Origin: Crocodylus rhombifer
Lineage: Eukaryota; Chordata; Crocodylia; Crocodylidae
Direction: 5' to 3'
Assembly: GCA_038503035.1 (NCBI GenBank)
Contig: JAVSML010020399.1
Location: 157,564-221,563, forward strand
DNA length: 64,000 nucleotides
Numbering within the stretch: the stretch's first letter is position 1; the number at the start of each line of letters is the position of its first letter. Under the pieces are notes generated by a model that worked only from the letters and a program-made list of their open reading frames with translations, did no database searches and was not told where the DNA came from. The position numbers and the translations under genes were made by a program. Below are positions 1 to 13,845 of the stretch, piece after piece.

Positions 1-435
1 TTCAGTCCAAATGTTCAGAACCAACACCTCCCTCATCTAGGAATTTCATTCCATTTTTTCCACTTAACTTATTCCTGCCTCTTAGAAACAAAATTTCTAT
101 ATAATCTCAATGTTGCAGAATAAATTATAACAAAATGATAACTATTTGTTTTGTTCTGCAGTAATAAACTCACTGGTTTATTGCAAGCTATTTCGGTGCC
201 AGTACAGTCAATAGTTACATATTCGTTGCATCCTTTTCTGCTAATTTCCTATTCACAACGAACATATTTACCTTTTTTTTGAGTAAGGAAATACTGGTGA
301 AAATTCTGGTTTGAATATGTTGGAATCCTTAAGGTTTTGTTTTAGGATTGAACCAATTAACTCTTCTAATATTCATTGATAAATCTGTTTTATCAGTTAG
401 GATATTGGTTTTAGCAGTATTGGTGTAAAAGCATA
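1..435. other. Non-coding AT-rich flank
   Basis: AT-rich sequence with no exon-like open frame, RNA gene or recognisable repeat. By synteny with mammals the 3' end of EPS15L1 would be expected to the left, but none of its coding sequence was recognised here. Confidence 0.5.
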
Positions 436-848
436 GGGAGACAAAGCTCTTGGGGTAGAGGCGATATCTTTTATTAGATCAACTAAATAATAGCAAAAAA
501 AATCTTTCTTTGCAAGCTTTCAGGCCCAAACGCCCTTCCTCAGGCACAGGAGAATTCAAAGATTGTAAAAGTTCTCCCAGATAGAAATGCCTGCTTTGCA
601 CACTTACAGAGCAACCTCTTTTAAAATGGACTGTTATACCCAGGGGAGCCCTACTGTCTTGTACCTCCCCTGTGCAAGATGAAGTTTCATTTTTACCTGG
701 GAGAACTTTTACTATCTTTGAATTCTCCTGTACCTGTGGGGAAGGGTGTTTGGGCCCAAAACCTTGCAAAGAGATATTTTTTTTTGCTACTATTTAGTCA
801 GTCTAATAAAAGGTATTTATTGCCTCTACCCAAAGAGTTTTGTCTGCC
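436..848. repeat. 413-bp foldback (palindromic) interspersed element
   Basis: The two halves are near-complete inverted copies of each other. The left arm (about 436-590) read in reverse complement matches the right arm (about 687-848). Both carry a stretch reading TAGTTGATCTAATAAAAG or TAGTCAGTCTAATAAAAG, a 'cctctaccc' block, and a 'cctgaggaagg...gcccgaaagcttgcaaag'-like block. The outer ends are gggagacaaagctct on the left and its imperfect complement on the right. Open frames on both strands here are mirror images of one another and are not genes. The tail resembles 3' ends of reptile Penelope-like retroelements joined head to head, but that assignment is an inference; a foldback DNA transposon is the alternative. 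Confidence 0.7.
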
Positions 849-1797
849 TTTTATCAGTTAAGATACTGTTCTTTTTAGTTAAAAGATTTAGAAATAAAAG
901 ACCAAGTTGTCAATGCCTCAGTTTAAAAATTTAAATAACTTAATGTATACAGTTCCCTCCACTGACAGAATCCTGATTATGCTGTGTTCCTTTAATGATC
1001 CACTTAATATGATTCTGACGGAAGTTACAGCTTAAAACCATGAAAACAAAGTGGAAGTTGCAGCATTTACCTAAAAGTCACTAATCTGTCCAAATATGTA
1101 CATGATTATATTTATATTTATCCTTTAAATATCATAACGCATTGAAAAAATATTTTAATTTTAACCCAATACGTGTTTAATATAAGAGAAATGTTATTGT
1201 TTAATATAATAAATGGAAAAGATTACTTTTTGGAGCTCTGAGACTAACAGTTTTTAATTTTCTTTCTTTTCTTTTTTTTGTCTCTGATTTCACAAACTTT
1301 GCTTTGGGTCAAAATTTTGAATCCTATTTAGAATGATGTATTTCTGCTGTATATTTTTTTGGGCTGTTGGCCTGTTCATACTGTTCTTCCCTCTCAGTCT
1401 CCCATTTCTGCAAAACACGCTTGACTTGCGCTTTACTTTGAAGATCCCATACCACACCCTTTACAGAAACAGTCTGTGCGCCAAAATGTTAAATATGTAG
1501 GGAATTAACATAGGGAGGGGTTAAAGAGAATAACTCTTTGGCCAAATGGAAACACTGAACTGCAAGAAGATTCTACTTCATTCATTTTGATTTGACTCAT
1601 TTCTGCCATAGACTTGATGAGGTATAGTGGTATGTTAACAACAGATGATTGCAACGGGCTGCATCTGCTGTTTTTGAAATTATTCTCCAGACACATTCTC
1701 AGTTTGGGTTTTTGGGAGAGAAGAGGAAGGATTTTGTCTTACTTAATTTAAGACAAAACTTTCAGGGGAAAGTGGACAAGTACCATCCTGGGTTTAA
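849..1797. other. Non-coding intergenic stretch
   Basis: AT-rich unique-looking sequence. No exon, RNA gene or clear repeat was seen. Confidence 0.5.
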
Positions 1798-1968
1798 CTA
1801 GGCATGTCTACACTTGCACTTTAACGCACATTAAACCATGCTTTTTGGCTAACGTGCATTAAAATAGGCTAACGGGCCTTTTTCTAGTACCTCACAATGG
1901 AGGTACTACATTTAATGCATGTTATCCTAAAGCGCATTAATGAGTGGATGGATGTGCCCAGCTGAATA
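1798..1968. mobile_element. MITE with 'tgtctacac'-type terminal inverted repeats (copy 1 of 4)
   Basis: The left end 'ggcatgtctacacttgc' and the complement of the right end 'gggcacatccatccact' form a degenerate terminal inverted repeat. The interior is built from repeated 'aacg(c/t)gcattaa' units in both orientations. Similar termini and 'gcattaa'-rich interiors recur at 23691-23872, and related termini at 18421-18885 and 62597-62818, so this is a dispersed non-autonomous DNA element family. The superfamily is not determined. Confidence 0.55.
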
Positions 1969-2985
1969 CCCAGCTCCTAATCTCAACATATAACCATGAT
2001 GAATTAGGGAAGATCATGCAACTCTATGAAATTCCCATCCCTAGCTGGTGCCCAATATTGTTGGTAGTGCCAGACCCCACCATGGCCTAGTTTATACTAT
2101 GGAGATTTGGCAGCAGAAATAAACTCCAGTTCTGCTGACAAAACACAGTGTCCACACACCCAAAGAGCTTCTGTGGCAGCAGAACTCTGCTTTCTGGCAT
2201 CAAAGGACTCCACCCCTGAGCAAGGGTACATACAAGTGCCAGGACTTCTGCTGGCTGCCCCCCAGCAATAGCTGGCACTTTTGCAGGATGTGCTTGCACA
2301 GTTGCTGAGGGCTTGCACCTACTCTGGCAGCCTGTCCCACAATTGAGTGGGTGGCAGGGACAGGGGAGTGGGTGCTTATAGACCAGGCCTAAGCTTTATT
2401 CCTCCCTGCAGATACAGAAATAATACTGCAGTTGCAATGCACAGGTATCAAAAAATCCTCTCCAGGGGAGTACATGAGAAAAGTCACCCAGCATCCTGCC
2501 CAGTAGACACTGTTTTGATCTTAATCACTTAAAAACAAAATGTTTGCAACTTCTTCCTTTGTGCTAGGCATTGTCTTTGTGGCACCTAATATGGGACATA
2601 AACTGATTGATGTTTGAATCAGAAGAAAACACGTATTTGTTGATGTTATAACATTGTTTATGGAGGCTTCAGCCTTTCCCATCTGTGTTTCTGCACCTCC
2701 CTTTGCTATCAGCAACACTGCTTTTGGTCTCTAGGTTTCCATTAATCTTGCTTTCAAGTATGGACCAACAGAAGGAGGTTTATTAAGGCCTCTTAAAAGG
2801 AACCTTTTTAGGAAGAGCTTCTGTACCAAGATCATTTTGCTCAGGAATTCAGATTGTCAGTGTTTCTAAGAATGCCTTATCTGTTTCTTCAAGCAAGATA
2901 AAAAACCCACAAAAATATTTTGCTGTCCTGCTAGAGCAGTTCTGCAATTGTATCCTGGTTCCCTTGGTTTAGAAATGTCACCTGT
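1969..2985. other. Non-coding intergenic stretch
   Basis: No gene recognised. Short open frames at 2.1-2.5 kb on both strands have no recognisable domain and no supporting splice signals. Confidence 0.45.
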
Positions 2986-3960
2986 ACATGCAGATGAAGC
3001 ACGTTCGTGGGCGGGCGCTGACCCGGCCTGGACAGAAGAAGCTCGACAGTTTCCGTGCCGGGGCTGCAGCCTCCGACGGGCCCGGCCCTTGCAGAGCCAC
3101 CGGCCGAACAACGGGGGCGGCGGCGCCCTCCCCAGCGGGCGGGCGGGCGAGACCCGCTCGGCGCGGAAACGGCCCCGGTCCCCGGGTAGTGAGACTTGCT
3201 CCGGCCGGGCCGGGCCGGCTCCTCCGCTGCTCCCACAAAGACCCGCGTGAGAGCCGGGCCGGCCCGGCCGCCAGGCGTCACCCCCGCTGCCCTGCCCGGG
3301 CTCCTCAGCGCCCGTGGGCCACAACCGCGCGTCGTCCGGGACTGGCGGGCGCCCCTCGGCAGCGGCACCGCCTCGTGGCGGCGGCTCCAGGCCCACGCGC
3401 ACCCGCCCCGCCCCGCGGGAAGCAGCGCCGCCCCCTGCCGGGCGCGAGGGCGACGCGGGGCCGGGGCCTCAGGAACGGCGCCGGCTCCGTGGGCGAAGCG
3501 GCGGACGCGAGGCGAGCAGCGGCGGGAGCAGGCCCCGGGTAAGGCCCAGGCCCGGCGGCGGGGGCAGGCCCCGGGACCGCGCCGCGCCTCAGCCCCGTCA
3601 ATCACCACAGACCAGGGAAAGGGGGGGCGCTGCGCCTGCCGGGGGTTGGTGCCCGCGGGGCACGGGCGAGCACCTCGCGGTGGAGGCCGAGACCGAAGTG
3701 CGAGGCCAGAGGCCGCTCGGGCCCGGGGTGGTGACAGCGGTGGGTGCTGCGCCGGGGGTGTCCCCTGCCGCCCAGGAGGGAGGCCCGGCCGCCCCGGCCA
3801 GCCTGACCCGGCTCGTTGCCGCCGGAGCAGGGCGTCGGAGGCGGCTCATTGCGAGTCCCCTTGAGGCGAGGCTTTTGAAGTCAGCAGAGGGCCCTTCGCC
3901 AGCCGGCGGCAAAGCGACCCTCGGCTGAGGAACGTGGAAGTGCGCAGTGACTGCTCCGCA
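2986..3960. promoter_or_regulatory. Orphan CpG island
   Basis: About 970 bp of very GC-rich, CpG-dense sequence rises abruptly out of AT-rich flanks. It is not attached to any recognised gene; KLF2 lies about 3.6 kb away and its 3' end faces the island. Long open frames on both strands are a by-product of low stop-codon density and encode only low-complexity Gly/Pro/Arg/Ala protein. Plus-strand donor-like sites exist at about 3246 (gc|gtgaga) and 3540 (cgg|gtaagg), so it could be the promoter of an unannotated, possibly non-coding, transcript. It could also be an alternative first-exon region of a gene outside the window. Confidence 0.7.
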
Positions 3961-6839
3961 GCAGAGCGGCCCTGTGCCGGAGTTGCCAGGGTTAAAAGCT
4001 GGCCTGCTCGGTCTCGTCTGGTCGGTCGTGGTGCACGGTTCGCCCATCGCTGTGGTATCTTCTAAGAGTGTGTGTGAACCTTGTTTACAACAGTCTTCGC
4101 ATTTCCTTTTAGCCCGTTTGACTAATTTTTGTAGCATGTCAAAAACAAATGCAGGATGAATGCAGGTGCTAGAGCCGGGGAGGAGATGTGGGGAAGAAAA
4201 GCTACCCCCCATGACTGGATGCTACTACTAATCCCCGCCCCCAAATAGGACTGGAGTTTCAGTTAGAAACTGTCCATTAGATGGAGGGGTTTCTTTACAG
4301 TCAAAGAGATGCGTCAGGTTAGGTGTGAGTCACGGATACATGACTGTGTCTTAGCATCTTCTTGAGAGTACAATAATCATGACGTGCACCAAGCATAAGG
4401 CAGTTATTTCTTGCACAAATCATCTGCTAGTCTTAAAAGGATACAGGAAGACGATCCTCAGTGCTGCCCTCTACTTCAGGACCGCTTAGAAACTGGACCT
4501 GCCATCTCCTATGCAGACCACACAGAAACCGTCACTGATGTTCATAATAGTTCAAATCATATTGGTCATGAGGCTGTTAGCGGCTGATTACTTGATTCCA
4601 GCTTTTCAGAAAACTGTGTGTACACAAGGACCTCTGGGCGTGCTGTGGTGTGGTGTTTCCTTAAAATAAAGTCTCTGAACATTGTGAACTCTTTTTCAAT
4701 CAGTGAACAGTGCACGTAGATTTTTATTTTCATTTTGTTATAATCTTGTAAAGTTTCACAGTGTAACTTACAGATGGCAGGTATCTTCCCCTCCAACCCC
4801 TTTGTGTCTGTAGAAAGGACCAAGTTCAGCTAAAGATCAGCATTTCATCTCGCCCTTCCCACACATGCCACAGAACAGAGTTCTCTAGAGGTTCTGTGCA
4901 CAGTGTGGGGGCTGTATGTAACGTGGTCACTCAGATCCAAAATTCAGAGGACTATTATAGAGCGATGGCTCTAACTGCCATTTTTATCTGTCACCTACAG
5001 TGGTAGTCACGGCCAGGCTGCACAGAACATGGCCAGAAGGGCTAGAGATTCTCAGTCTCAGTCCAGCGCCTTTTTGAACAGTGCAAAACCATGTATAGGG
5101 GCATAGTTCTGTGCAGTAAGGTGTGGCTTCCAAGGTACAAATGAACCTTGTACAGGCGTTGCATACCCATATATCTTGTGGGGGGGGAAGGCGGGGCTTT
5201 ATAAAGTGGTACTTTATAAAGACATACCAAAATGGCAGTTATCTTGAGGGTCATTAGGGTGAAGCATACTCCTGAGCACAAGTCTTGCAAGCATGGCAGA
5301 AGTAAGACCTGCATTGGTCCTTTATCTCGGGTGGGTTTTTAAGTAGGTGTTACGCAGGAACTGGTTGCAGTATTGCAACACAGGACTTTAAAAGAACATT
5401 TTAAAATGTTCAGGAGAAAGAAAGGCAATCTAGTTCAGTAGGGGAAGATGATTAAGCACTGAATGCTAAAATCATGCTCTGGAGGCTGTCAATGCCAGTG
5501 GACATTCTGAGATATGAAATGATAGTCTGTGGGGAAAGAGGAGGAAATACCTAGAACTATTGCAACAACGGGTGTAATAATTTTAGAACATCTTTAAGTC
5601 ATCGTCACTTTCTGGAATTATTGTGCAATTGTTTCTGGCAAACGAACTCCTTTTTGTTTATAATGAAGAAATACTAAATCCCCTTTATATTTCACTTTGA
5701 AAGAGCTGTAAAAGTGAAATGTAGAACTCATTCTTCCGTGTCACTGATTAGCAGCTCAAAATACATCTGCTCCACATGAGCAACTGCAGCCTTTGATTTC
5801 ACAGAATAGCTGTATTTGCAATTACTTTAAATATTTCCTTGTTGATTTAATTAAAGTGTGTTATTACTTGTAAAGTCAGAAAAAAACCTTCTAATTACTT
5901 ATTATGTATAAATCTTTGAGTGCAAAAATGGTTAAGAGTAGTTTCCTAAATCTGTATACTAATAAGTATTGTACTTTTACTCCAGTGGTGCCAGTACCCA
6001 ATTACAGATGGATGTTGTAAAAGTTAAAGCTGCCCAGTATCACTTGAGAGTAACTGCATACATTTAAAAAAAATGGCCCAGATTCTGTTCACTTACAGCT
6101 GTTTAGATTTAACGTGCAGCATTTTTGTTTCATGCTTTTTGCAAATATCCATTTTGTCTGAAATCAGTGCCAATATCTAAGCACAACCGAGTGAGGGATC
6201 TGGCTCCAGAACTGTGGTGGTGTTTAGTAACTCTTGTAATCTTTAATTGCTAAGTGAATCTTAGTTTTAGGAATGAGCTATGAAGAATTTTATCGTAATT
6301 GTGCGGGAGAATTCTGCAGAAAGGAAGGGGGAAAACGGTGGTTAACATTTCACTACTGGTCTTGGGATTTTGCACTGAACTCTTAAGAGCAAGCAAGGGT
6401 AATTTATGTAGAAAGGATGCCTTAAAATAAGCCACTGTAATTACAAAAATGCAGCGTTTAAATTTATAGTAAAAACCCACATGCTCTTGGCAAAACTGAA
6501 ACTGCATCTGGAAAACATTAAGGATGCTATTAAAATAGTCCAGCATAAACTAGAAATCAGACTGAAATTACAGTGTTGCTTACTTTTTGCCTAAACAACT
6601 ACTTTTAGGAAGTGTATTTTGAATGTGAAATACTTCACTATTTTTTTAATGCAAGACAGATTCAGATGTAGCTTTTTATTAAGTTGTGCATCTAATTTTG
6701 TCTTTTTTATATAACAAAATCTTAGATGGAGATTTGTCAATGTTCTTTTATTCCTTTTAGTAATTTAAAATATTCCCAAGTGGCTGCAAATCCAGCTGTT
6801 GAGAAGGATTAAAATAGCTTATCAAGTGAGGACGCAACC
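3961..6839. other. Non-coding stretch between CpG island and KLF2 3' end
   Basis: No coding exon or clear transposon was recognised. Composition falls back to AT-rich beyond about 4.1 kb, and only short unrelated open frames occur. Confidence 0.5.
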
Positions 6840-7566
6840 ACATGCATTAAACATTTAATTTTATTAAAAAGTTGAAATGTTTTTGAACATTTTAAAATTA
6901 CTACTTTTATAAAAACCGAAATAGGCAAAAAAATACCCATTTGTCTTCTATGTACATAATACATTACAATATTTCTCCTTGTATAAAATTATTTACATTA
7001 TATAAAAAAATAGTAAAATAGGTTATTTTCTTACAAGACATCAAGCCCTGTACTTCTAGTGTAGATCATGGCAGACAAGAATATTATTGCACCTGTGAAA
7101 GAAATAATCTGACAAGAGGAGTGTTTTTCTTAGCCATGCTCTCAACTGAGATCTAACAAACAGAGACAGTAACATTCGTTTAATTCCATCTAGGGTCAAC
7201 TTCAGGCAGTTTCCATACAAACATTGTCCTAAAGCTTATGGATTGAGCAATTACAATCAGAGATACAGTATTTACAGCTTCATCTATACCATCTGTATGG
7301 AGTTTTGTTGAGTTCACCCGTCACAGTAGCCCTATAAATAAGCCATGTTCCCCTGCACGGGATGGACAGTCACACTGATAAAGTTCCTTTAAATCTCTTT
7401 AGGAGATGCCAGGCTAAACCTCCTTGAGTCGAGTTAAACTTTAGCATCCATTGCTAGAGCCTTGTTGCCTCCCTAAGTAGTACCAGCTACTGCTCCTTTT
7501 AATGATTCTGCACCTGAGCAGTTAAATAATGTCCATCCTCTGTTACGCAGTTCAGAGACCCTGTGG
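6840..7566 (-). other. KLF2: KLF2 3' untranslated region
   Basis: About 0.73 kb of AT-rich sequence follows the KLF2 stop codon and ends near the first minus-strand AATAAA hexamer at 6865..6860. It has several A/T runs that could act as AU-rich instability elements, as expected for an immediate-early-type transcript. The exact end is inferred from the hexamer only. Confidence 0.55.
6860..6865 (-). promoter_or_regulatory. KLF2: KLF2 polyadenylation signal AATAAA
   Basis: This is the first canonical hexamer on the minus strand downstream of the KLF2 stop codon, about 700 bases away. Cleavage would fall near 6840. Confidence 0.5.
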
Positions 7567-9445
<1,879 letters not shown>

Positions 9446-9577
9446 GGTCGCGGCTCGGCTGCGAGCGGCGCCGTGCCGGCCTCCCCCCTTATAACGCGGC
9501 CGCGGCCGCCGCCGAGCCAATTGCAGGAGCAGAGGAAACGCGTCCCGGACGGGGCGGCGCGGCGAGCCGGGCGCAGC

Positions 9578-9587
9578 CTAAATTTAG
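9578..9587. promoter_or_regulatory. MEF2 site CTAAATTTAG
   Basis: A perfect palindromic match to the YTAWWWWTAR consensus, 133 bases upstream of the KLF2 start codon in otherwise CpG-rich DNA. A MEF2 site in the proximal promoter is a known feature of mammalian KLF2. Confidence 0.75.
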
Positions 9588-9593
9588 CCCCAG

Positions 9594-9600
9594 TATAAAA
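9594..9600 (+). promoter_or_regulatory. TATA-like motif TATAAAA facing away from KLF2
   Basis: TATAAAAGGAG on the plus strand sits 7 bases beyond the MEF2 palindrome and is followed by GC-rich sequence. It is oriented to drive transcription divergently from KLF2. Function is unproven; it may only be part of an A/T-rich core promoter element. Confidence 0.35.
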
Positions 9601-9760
9601 GGAGACGGCGGCGGCTGCTCCCGCGCGCGCGGGGCCCGCCCCCTCCCCGGGCTAGCGCGGAGCGCCCTCGGGGGTCCGGCTCCCGCCTCCGGCTCCCTCC
9701 GCGGCAGCCGGGCCCCGCGGGCGGAGCGTGGCCCTCGCCGCCTTGGTGCGGCTTTCCCTG

Positions 9761-12439
9761 AGGACAGCCACGAGCTGGGATGCCCTGGCCCTCACTTGTT
9801 CCTCGGCTGGCAGCAGCGTCCCCAAGATGCTGGGCCTCGGGGGTGTAAGCGGGCTCGGTCCTGGTCCTGAAGACCTGAGTCTTGCCAAGGGCGAGGGGAG
9901 GTGCGGGGTAGGAACCCCCAAGGCCGCCGGGGTCCCGTTCTACCAGGCGCCGGACAGTCGCGGCGGAGGCCCAAGCTGGGTGGCGAGCGCTCCTCGCGGG
10001 GCTGCCATGCCTGGGCTGCGCGGCTTCACCTTGCCCCTCATCTTGACCCAGAGATTGAATGCTCCCTTAGTGGGAGCTGCACTGAGCTCCTCAGACCTGC
10101 ACACTGGGGAATCCTTTCTGTGTTGCCCCTGGTCCAAGAGCAGGGGTCTGTACGGGCAGCCCTCAACGGGAAAACAGTGACTTGCCACCAGACTGCAGCT
10201 GTCTGCGCCGGCTCCCCAGGTTGCTGCGTTGGCAGAAGGATGTTTGGGAGCAGCTCCCACTTGTCGGTATTCACAACTTGGTGGGAAGGGGCAAGGTGAA
10301 TTAGTGTGAACAAACATTCTTCTCTGGTCCCTGATGAAGTGTCAGAGTCTGTACTCTGGGGACATTTCCCCAGAACTGCTGGTCCCTGGAAGCAGTCCTC
10401 TCAGGGTAATAGGTTACTGTTGTTAGTTACTGACTGTTTTAATAAGTACGCGTTACTAAAAATAAATGCAGTTTAATAATGCGCACACATTTTATTCTGC
10501 AAATCTGCAGGATAGACAGGAGGAGTATCCAGCTGTCTGGGAATGGAGTAGAATCGATGCACTGAACGCGTGGTAACAAAGTACACAAACATGTATGACT
10601 CACAGCAGTGTAATGTCACACTTGTGTAATCCGTTAATGTAAACTGTTTTCCACATAAAATGTACATAAATGTACAGAATATACATATATATGGTTCCAT
10701 GAGTCAGCCAACAAAGTGTCCTCTGATGAATTCTGAATGAATGTGAGTGTTCCCATGATAACACACCCTGAGTGACTTTGGCAATTTATATTTTTGTGAT
10801 TTCATCAACTGCTACAACAAAATATTTTGTTACTAGGGTATTCAACCGACAGTGAAAACCAAACTGTAAAGTTTTAGCCAGATGCTTTTCTCCAGTAAGT
10901 GCTCGAAGTGCATGTAAGTTTGCAGTACTGTGTCACTTCACTGTATCGTGTACTCTTCCCTTTATTAAAGGGAAAAAAGCAGGTTTGATAGGTGAAAGTC
11001 AGCTCTCTAACTTTAGTTTCTTTTTTGTAGAAAGAAGTGGATCTGATAAGCTAAAACATTGGCAGTTTATTAATCCTGTGAGGATGATTTTCTCTTGAGT
11101 CACTACATTAGTTCTGTATGACCCTGGTAACACTTTGCCCAGATGTTCTTCTTGCTCCATCATTGTTATGTGGAAACAGTGGCACGGTTTCTTCTTTATA
11201 AATCTTTTATTCAAATAAACATTTAAATGAAGGGTTTGGTTCTGGTCTCGCTTTACACCAGTGTAAATCGGTAGTAATGCTGCTGTAGTCAGCCAAGCTA
11301 CACTGGCTGGTATGTGAAAGTAGTTTGTGTGAGGTTAGAATAGAAAGGAGCTGGAGCGGGTTCTTTAATCTTCTCTAAATAGAGTGCCAGTGGGTGATGC
11401 GTGGGTGTCCTTTTCAGAGAACAGGTCACAAGATGCAGATTTTCAAAGGCTGCAGGTTATATTGATTTTCTAGGACTGGTGCTGACCTGTTTCTTGACAT
11501 CAAAGATAAATATTTGATCATTCTTTAAGTAGACTGTAATTAAGACTGAATTTGAATTCATGAACCAAAGCTACAAATGTGGAAAGAGAATTCAGCGGTA
11601 CTGAATGTTGTAGCTGGGTTCATAGGTGATGGTTTCCAAGCCAGCAGCTCTCAGCAGAGCATTCTGAGTTGTCAGAACTTAAACAAGAAAGCTCCTTTCT
11701 CAGAGAAGAGAGGGTGTAGCAATCCTGTAGAATGATACAGTTGCCAGTTAAATAAGCACAGAGTCATTACCATTACATACCATTTCTTGTTTAGTGTAAA
11801 ACAACAGCACTGGCAACATAGCTTGTCTGTTCCTGTGTTTTATAAAAGGGACAGATGTATTGCAGGTTTCTTCAACTGTATATCAAATGACTGTGATAAC
11901 ATTGACTTACACCCCTACTTTAAGAAAACAGTTTGAAACTGTGCGTATTGAATAAGTACTTGTGGAAGATGCTAGACTGGCTGTGCTGAGACTCAAGCCC
12001 TCTGTCCCGGGTACTTCTGAGCTTTCTTCCCAAAGTGCCATAGACAGGAGTCTCTAATCTTTGGTCTAGATTTATTTGCAGTGTTTTCAGTTTATGTAAA
12101 TAGAGTAACATCAGATACTGCTTTTACCCTTCCTTGTCAATTGACTCTGTGAAAAGGCCAACACAGAAGACTTTTTTATTTTATGCACTTACTGGCCAAT
12201 GTACAAGTATCAGTAGATTGAGAAGTTGCTGCAGTCCTACAGGTGAAAACTGTTCAGGTGCTGTCTTAACAAGAGTGGCACCAGTAGGTTATTAGATGGC
12301 TGGTTAATGAATTTTGCAATGAATAAAAAACCCCATGCAGGCACTTTTGCTTTAATTTATACATGAATAGATATCAAGTACAGTAGTCCAGGCTTCTGTA
12401 TAATGCTGTGTTGCTCACCCTTATATTATTTCCTGCTTC
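9761..12439. other. KLF2 upstream intergenic DNA
   Basis: Moderately GC-rich to about 10.3 kb, then AT-rich. No exon, RNA gene or recognisable transposon was seen. Distal KLF2 regulatory elements could lie here but cannot be identified without alignment. Confidence 0.45.
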
Positions 12440-12605
12440 AGGTCCAAAGCCCATGGTTGAACTAGACTGAGTGTATCTTTTGGAATGTCATCCAGTCTTG
12501 ATTTAAAGATTTCCAGTGGTGGAGAATTCCCCACAACTCAAGTTAAATTGTTCTATTGTTTAGTTGCCTTTACTTTTAAAGTTTGGCACCTTATTCTAGC
12601 CTGAA
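12440..12605 (-). mobile_element. Old CR1-type LINE 3' fragment
   Basis: The stretch 'gtcatccagtcttgatttaaag...ccagtggtggagaattccccacaactc' is the antisense of the region before the CR1 3' end. It is diverged and truncated at both ends, so it is older than the CR1 copies at 34-48 kb. Confidence 0.6.
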
Positions 12606-12870
12606 TATGTCTGCAGAGCTGTCCAACTGACAGCCTGTGGGCTGCATCCAGCCTTGGCAGGGAGAGGTTAAATTAGCGTTGCCACCGCTCTCCTCATTGT
12701 TTCTGCTGCTGCAGTGGCTGGCCAGCCAGGGTTGTTGAGGCAGGGCACAGGGAGCTTGCATGGCAGACACCTGTGTGGCATGTGGCCCCCAAAGCATGTG
12801 GCTCGCATGGTGCAGAGCCTGGGGCACATACAGCCCCCAGCCACTCTGCTGTTGGCTAGAGGACAAGTGC
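12606..12870. repeat. Probable hAT-like non-autonomous fragment
   Basis: 'cagagctgtccaactgacagcctgtgggctgcatccagcc' resembles the left end of vertebrate hAT elements of the 'ggggtgtccaacctgcggcc' type. The right boundary and a target duplication could not be defined. Confidence 0.4.
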
Positions 12871-13845
12871 ATGACAGAGATACTGTTAACTGTACATAAG
12901 GTAAGGAGTTATCCAGAAATATGTGTGAAAACCGTGAGCTGACATTCATATAGAGAAACATAGACATTGAATCTTTTAGAATGGAAGTATGCGTGGGGGG
13001 GATTTAGATTGCTACATAGCCATCACTGGGAATGTGGTTAAAACTGAGGATGTTTTTCACCAACATGAAGAAGGCTTCTAGCTTACATCTTTAGCTAGTA
13101 GAAGTATGTTTATTGACCATTTATATATTAAGGTGGGGAAAAGCATGTTTGGGGTGTTGAGTACACATTAAGTTTCCATTTATAAAATACCTTCTTTGTA
13201 CTGCACCTGTATTATTTATTAGTCATATGTCCTGTGTATCTGGAGTTAAGTAATGGGAAATGTTGGAGCACGAATTTCATCAAGTGTGACACTGTTAAAT
13301 GGCATAGCCTGCCACTAGGAATGACTTTTTCTATCTGAATACATGGAAGTATGAATCAGAGCCTGGTGAATTAGCCAGTGAGAGGAAGATGGGTATCTTT
13401 ACATGACAGATTATACTCTGCATATAGAGTAGCTGATCTCATTTGTCTTCCTGTACCCTGAAGTTTTGTTTAGATGCTAATCGCTGAAGCATCCAAAACT
13501 GTATAGGTTCCTTTTTTAATGTGATCATTTGTCATATTACAATTTAGATTTTGAAACTGCAGTGGCACATTTAGGGTCAGCTGTTGTTTTTCAGACCACT
13601 GGTTTCCATTTTTGTGCATCTCATTGTAAGGCACTTAGATTTTTCAGTTGCTGATTAAGTGCAGAAAAATAGCCTGTAGAAAATATTATTAAGTCACAAA
13701 CGGGAATCATTAACTCCTTTATTTATACATCTCTGAAAATATACTTACCATTCATGGGTATAGCATCCACTTCTCTTGAACTCTAGAAGAGCCAGTTTCA
13801 GTACAATCCTAATATCGTATGGACCCAAAGTGTGGATTTATGATC
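12871..13845. other. Non-coding intergenic stretch
   Basis: AT-rich; no gene or clear repeat was seen. Confidence 0.5.

Noticed and set aside
2866..4212. Long open frames on both strands (up to about 225 codons) in GC-rich DNA
   Set aside because: They coincide exactly with the CpG island, overlap in several frames and encode low-complexity Arg/Pro/Gly/Ala sequence with no domain; few stop codons are expected in such DNA.
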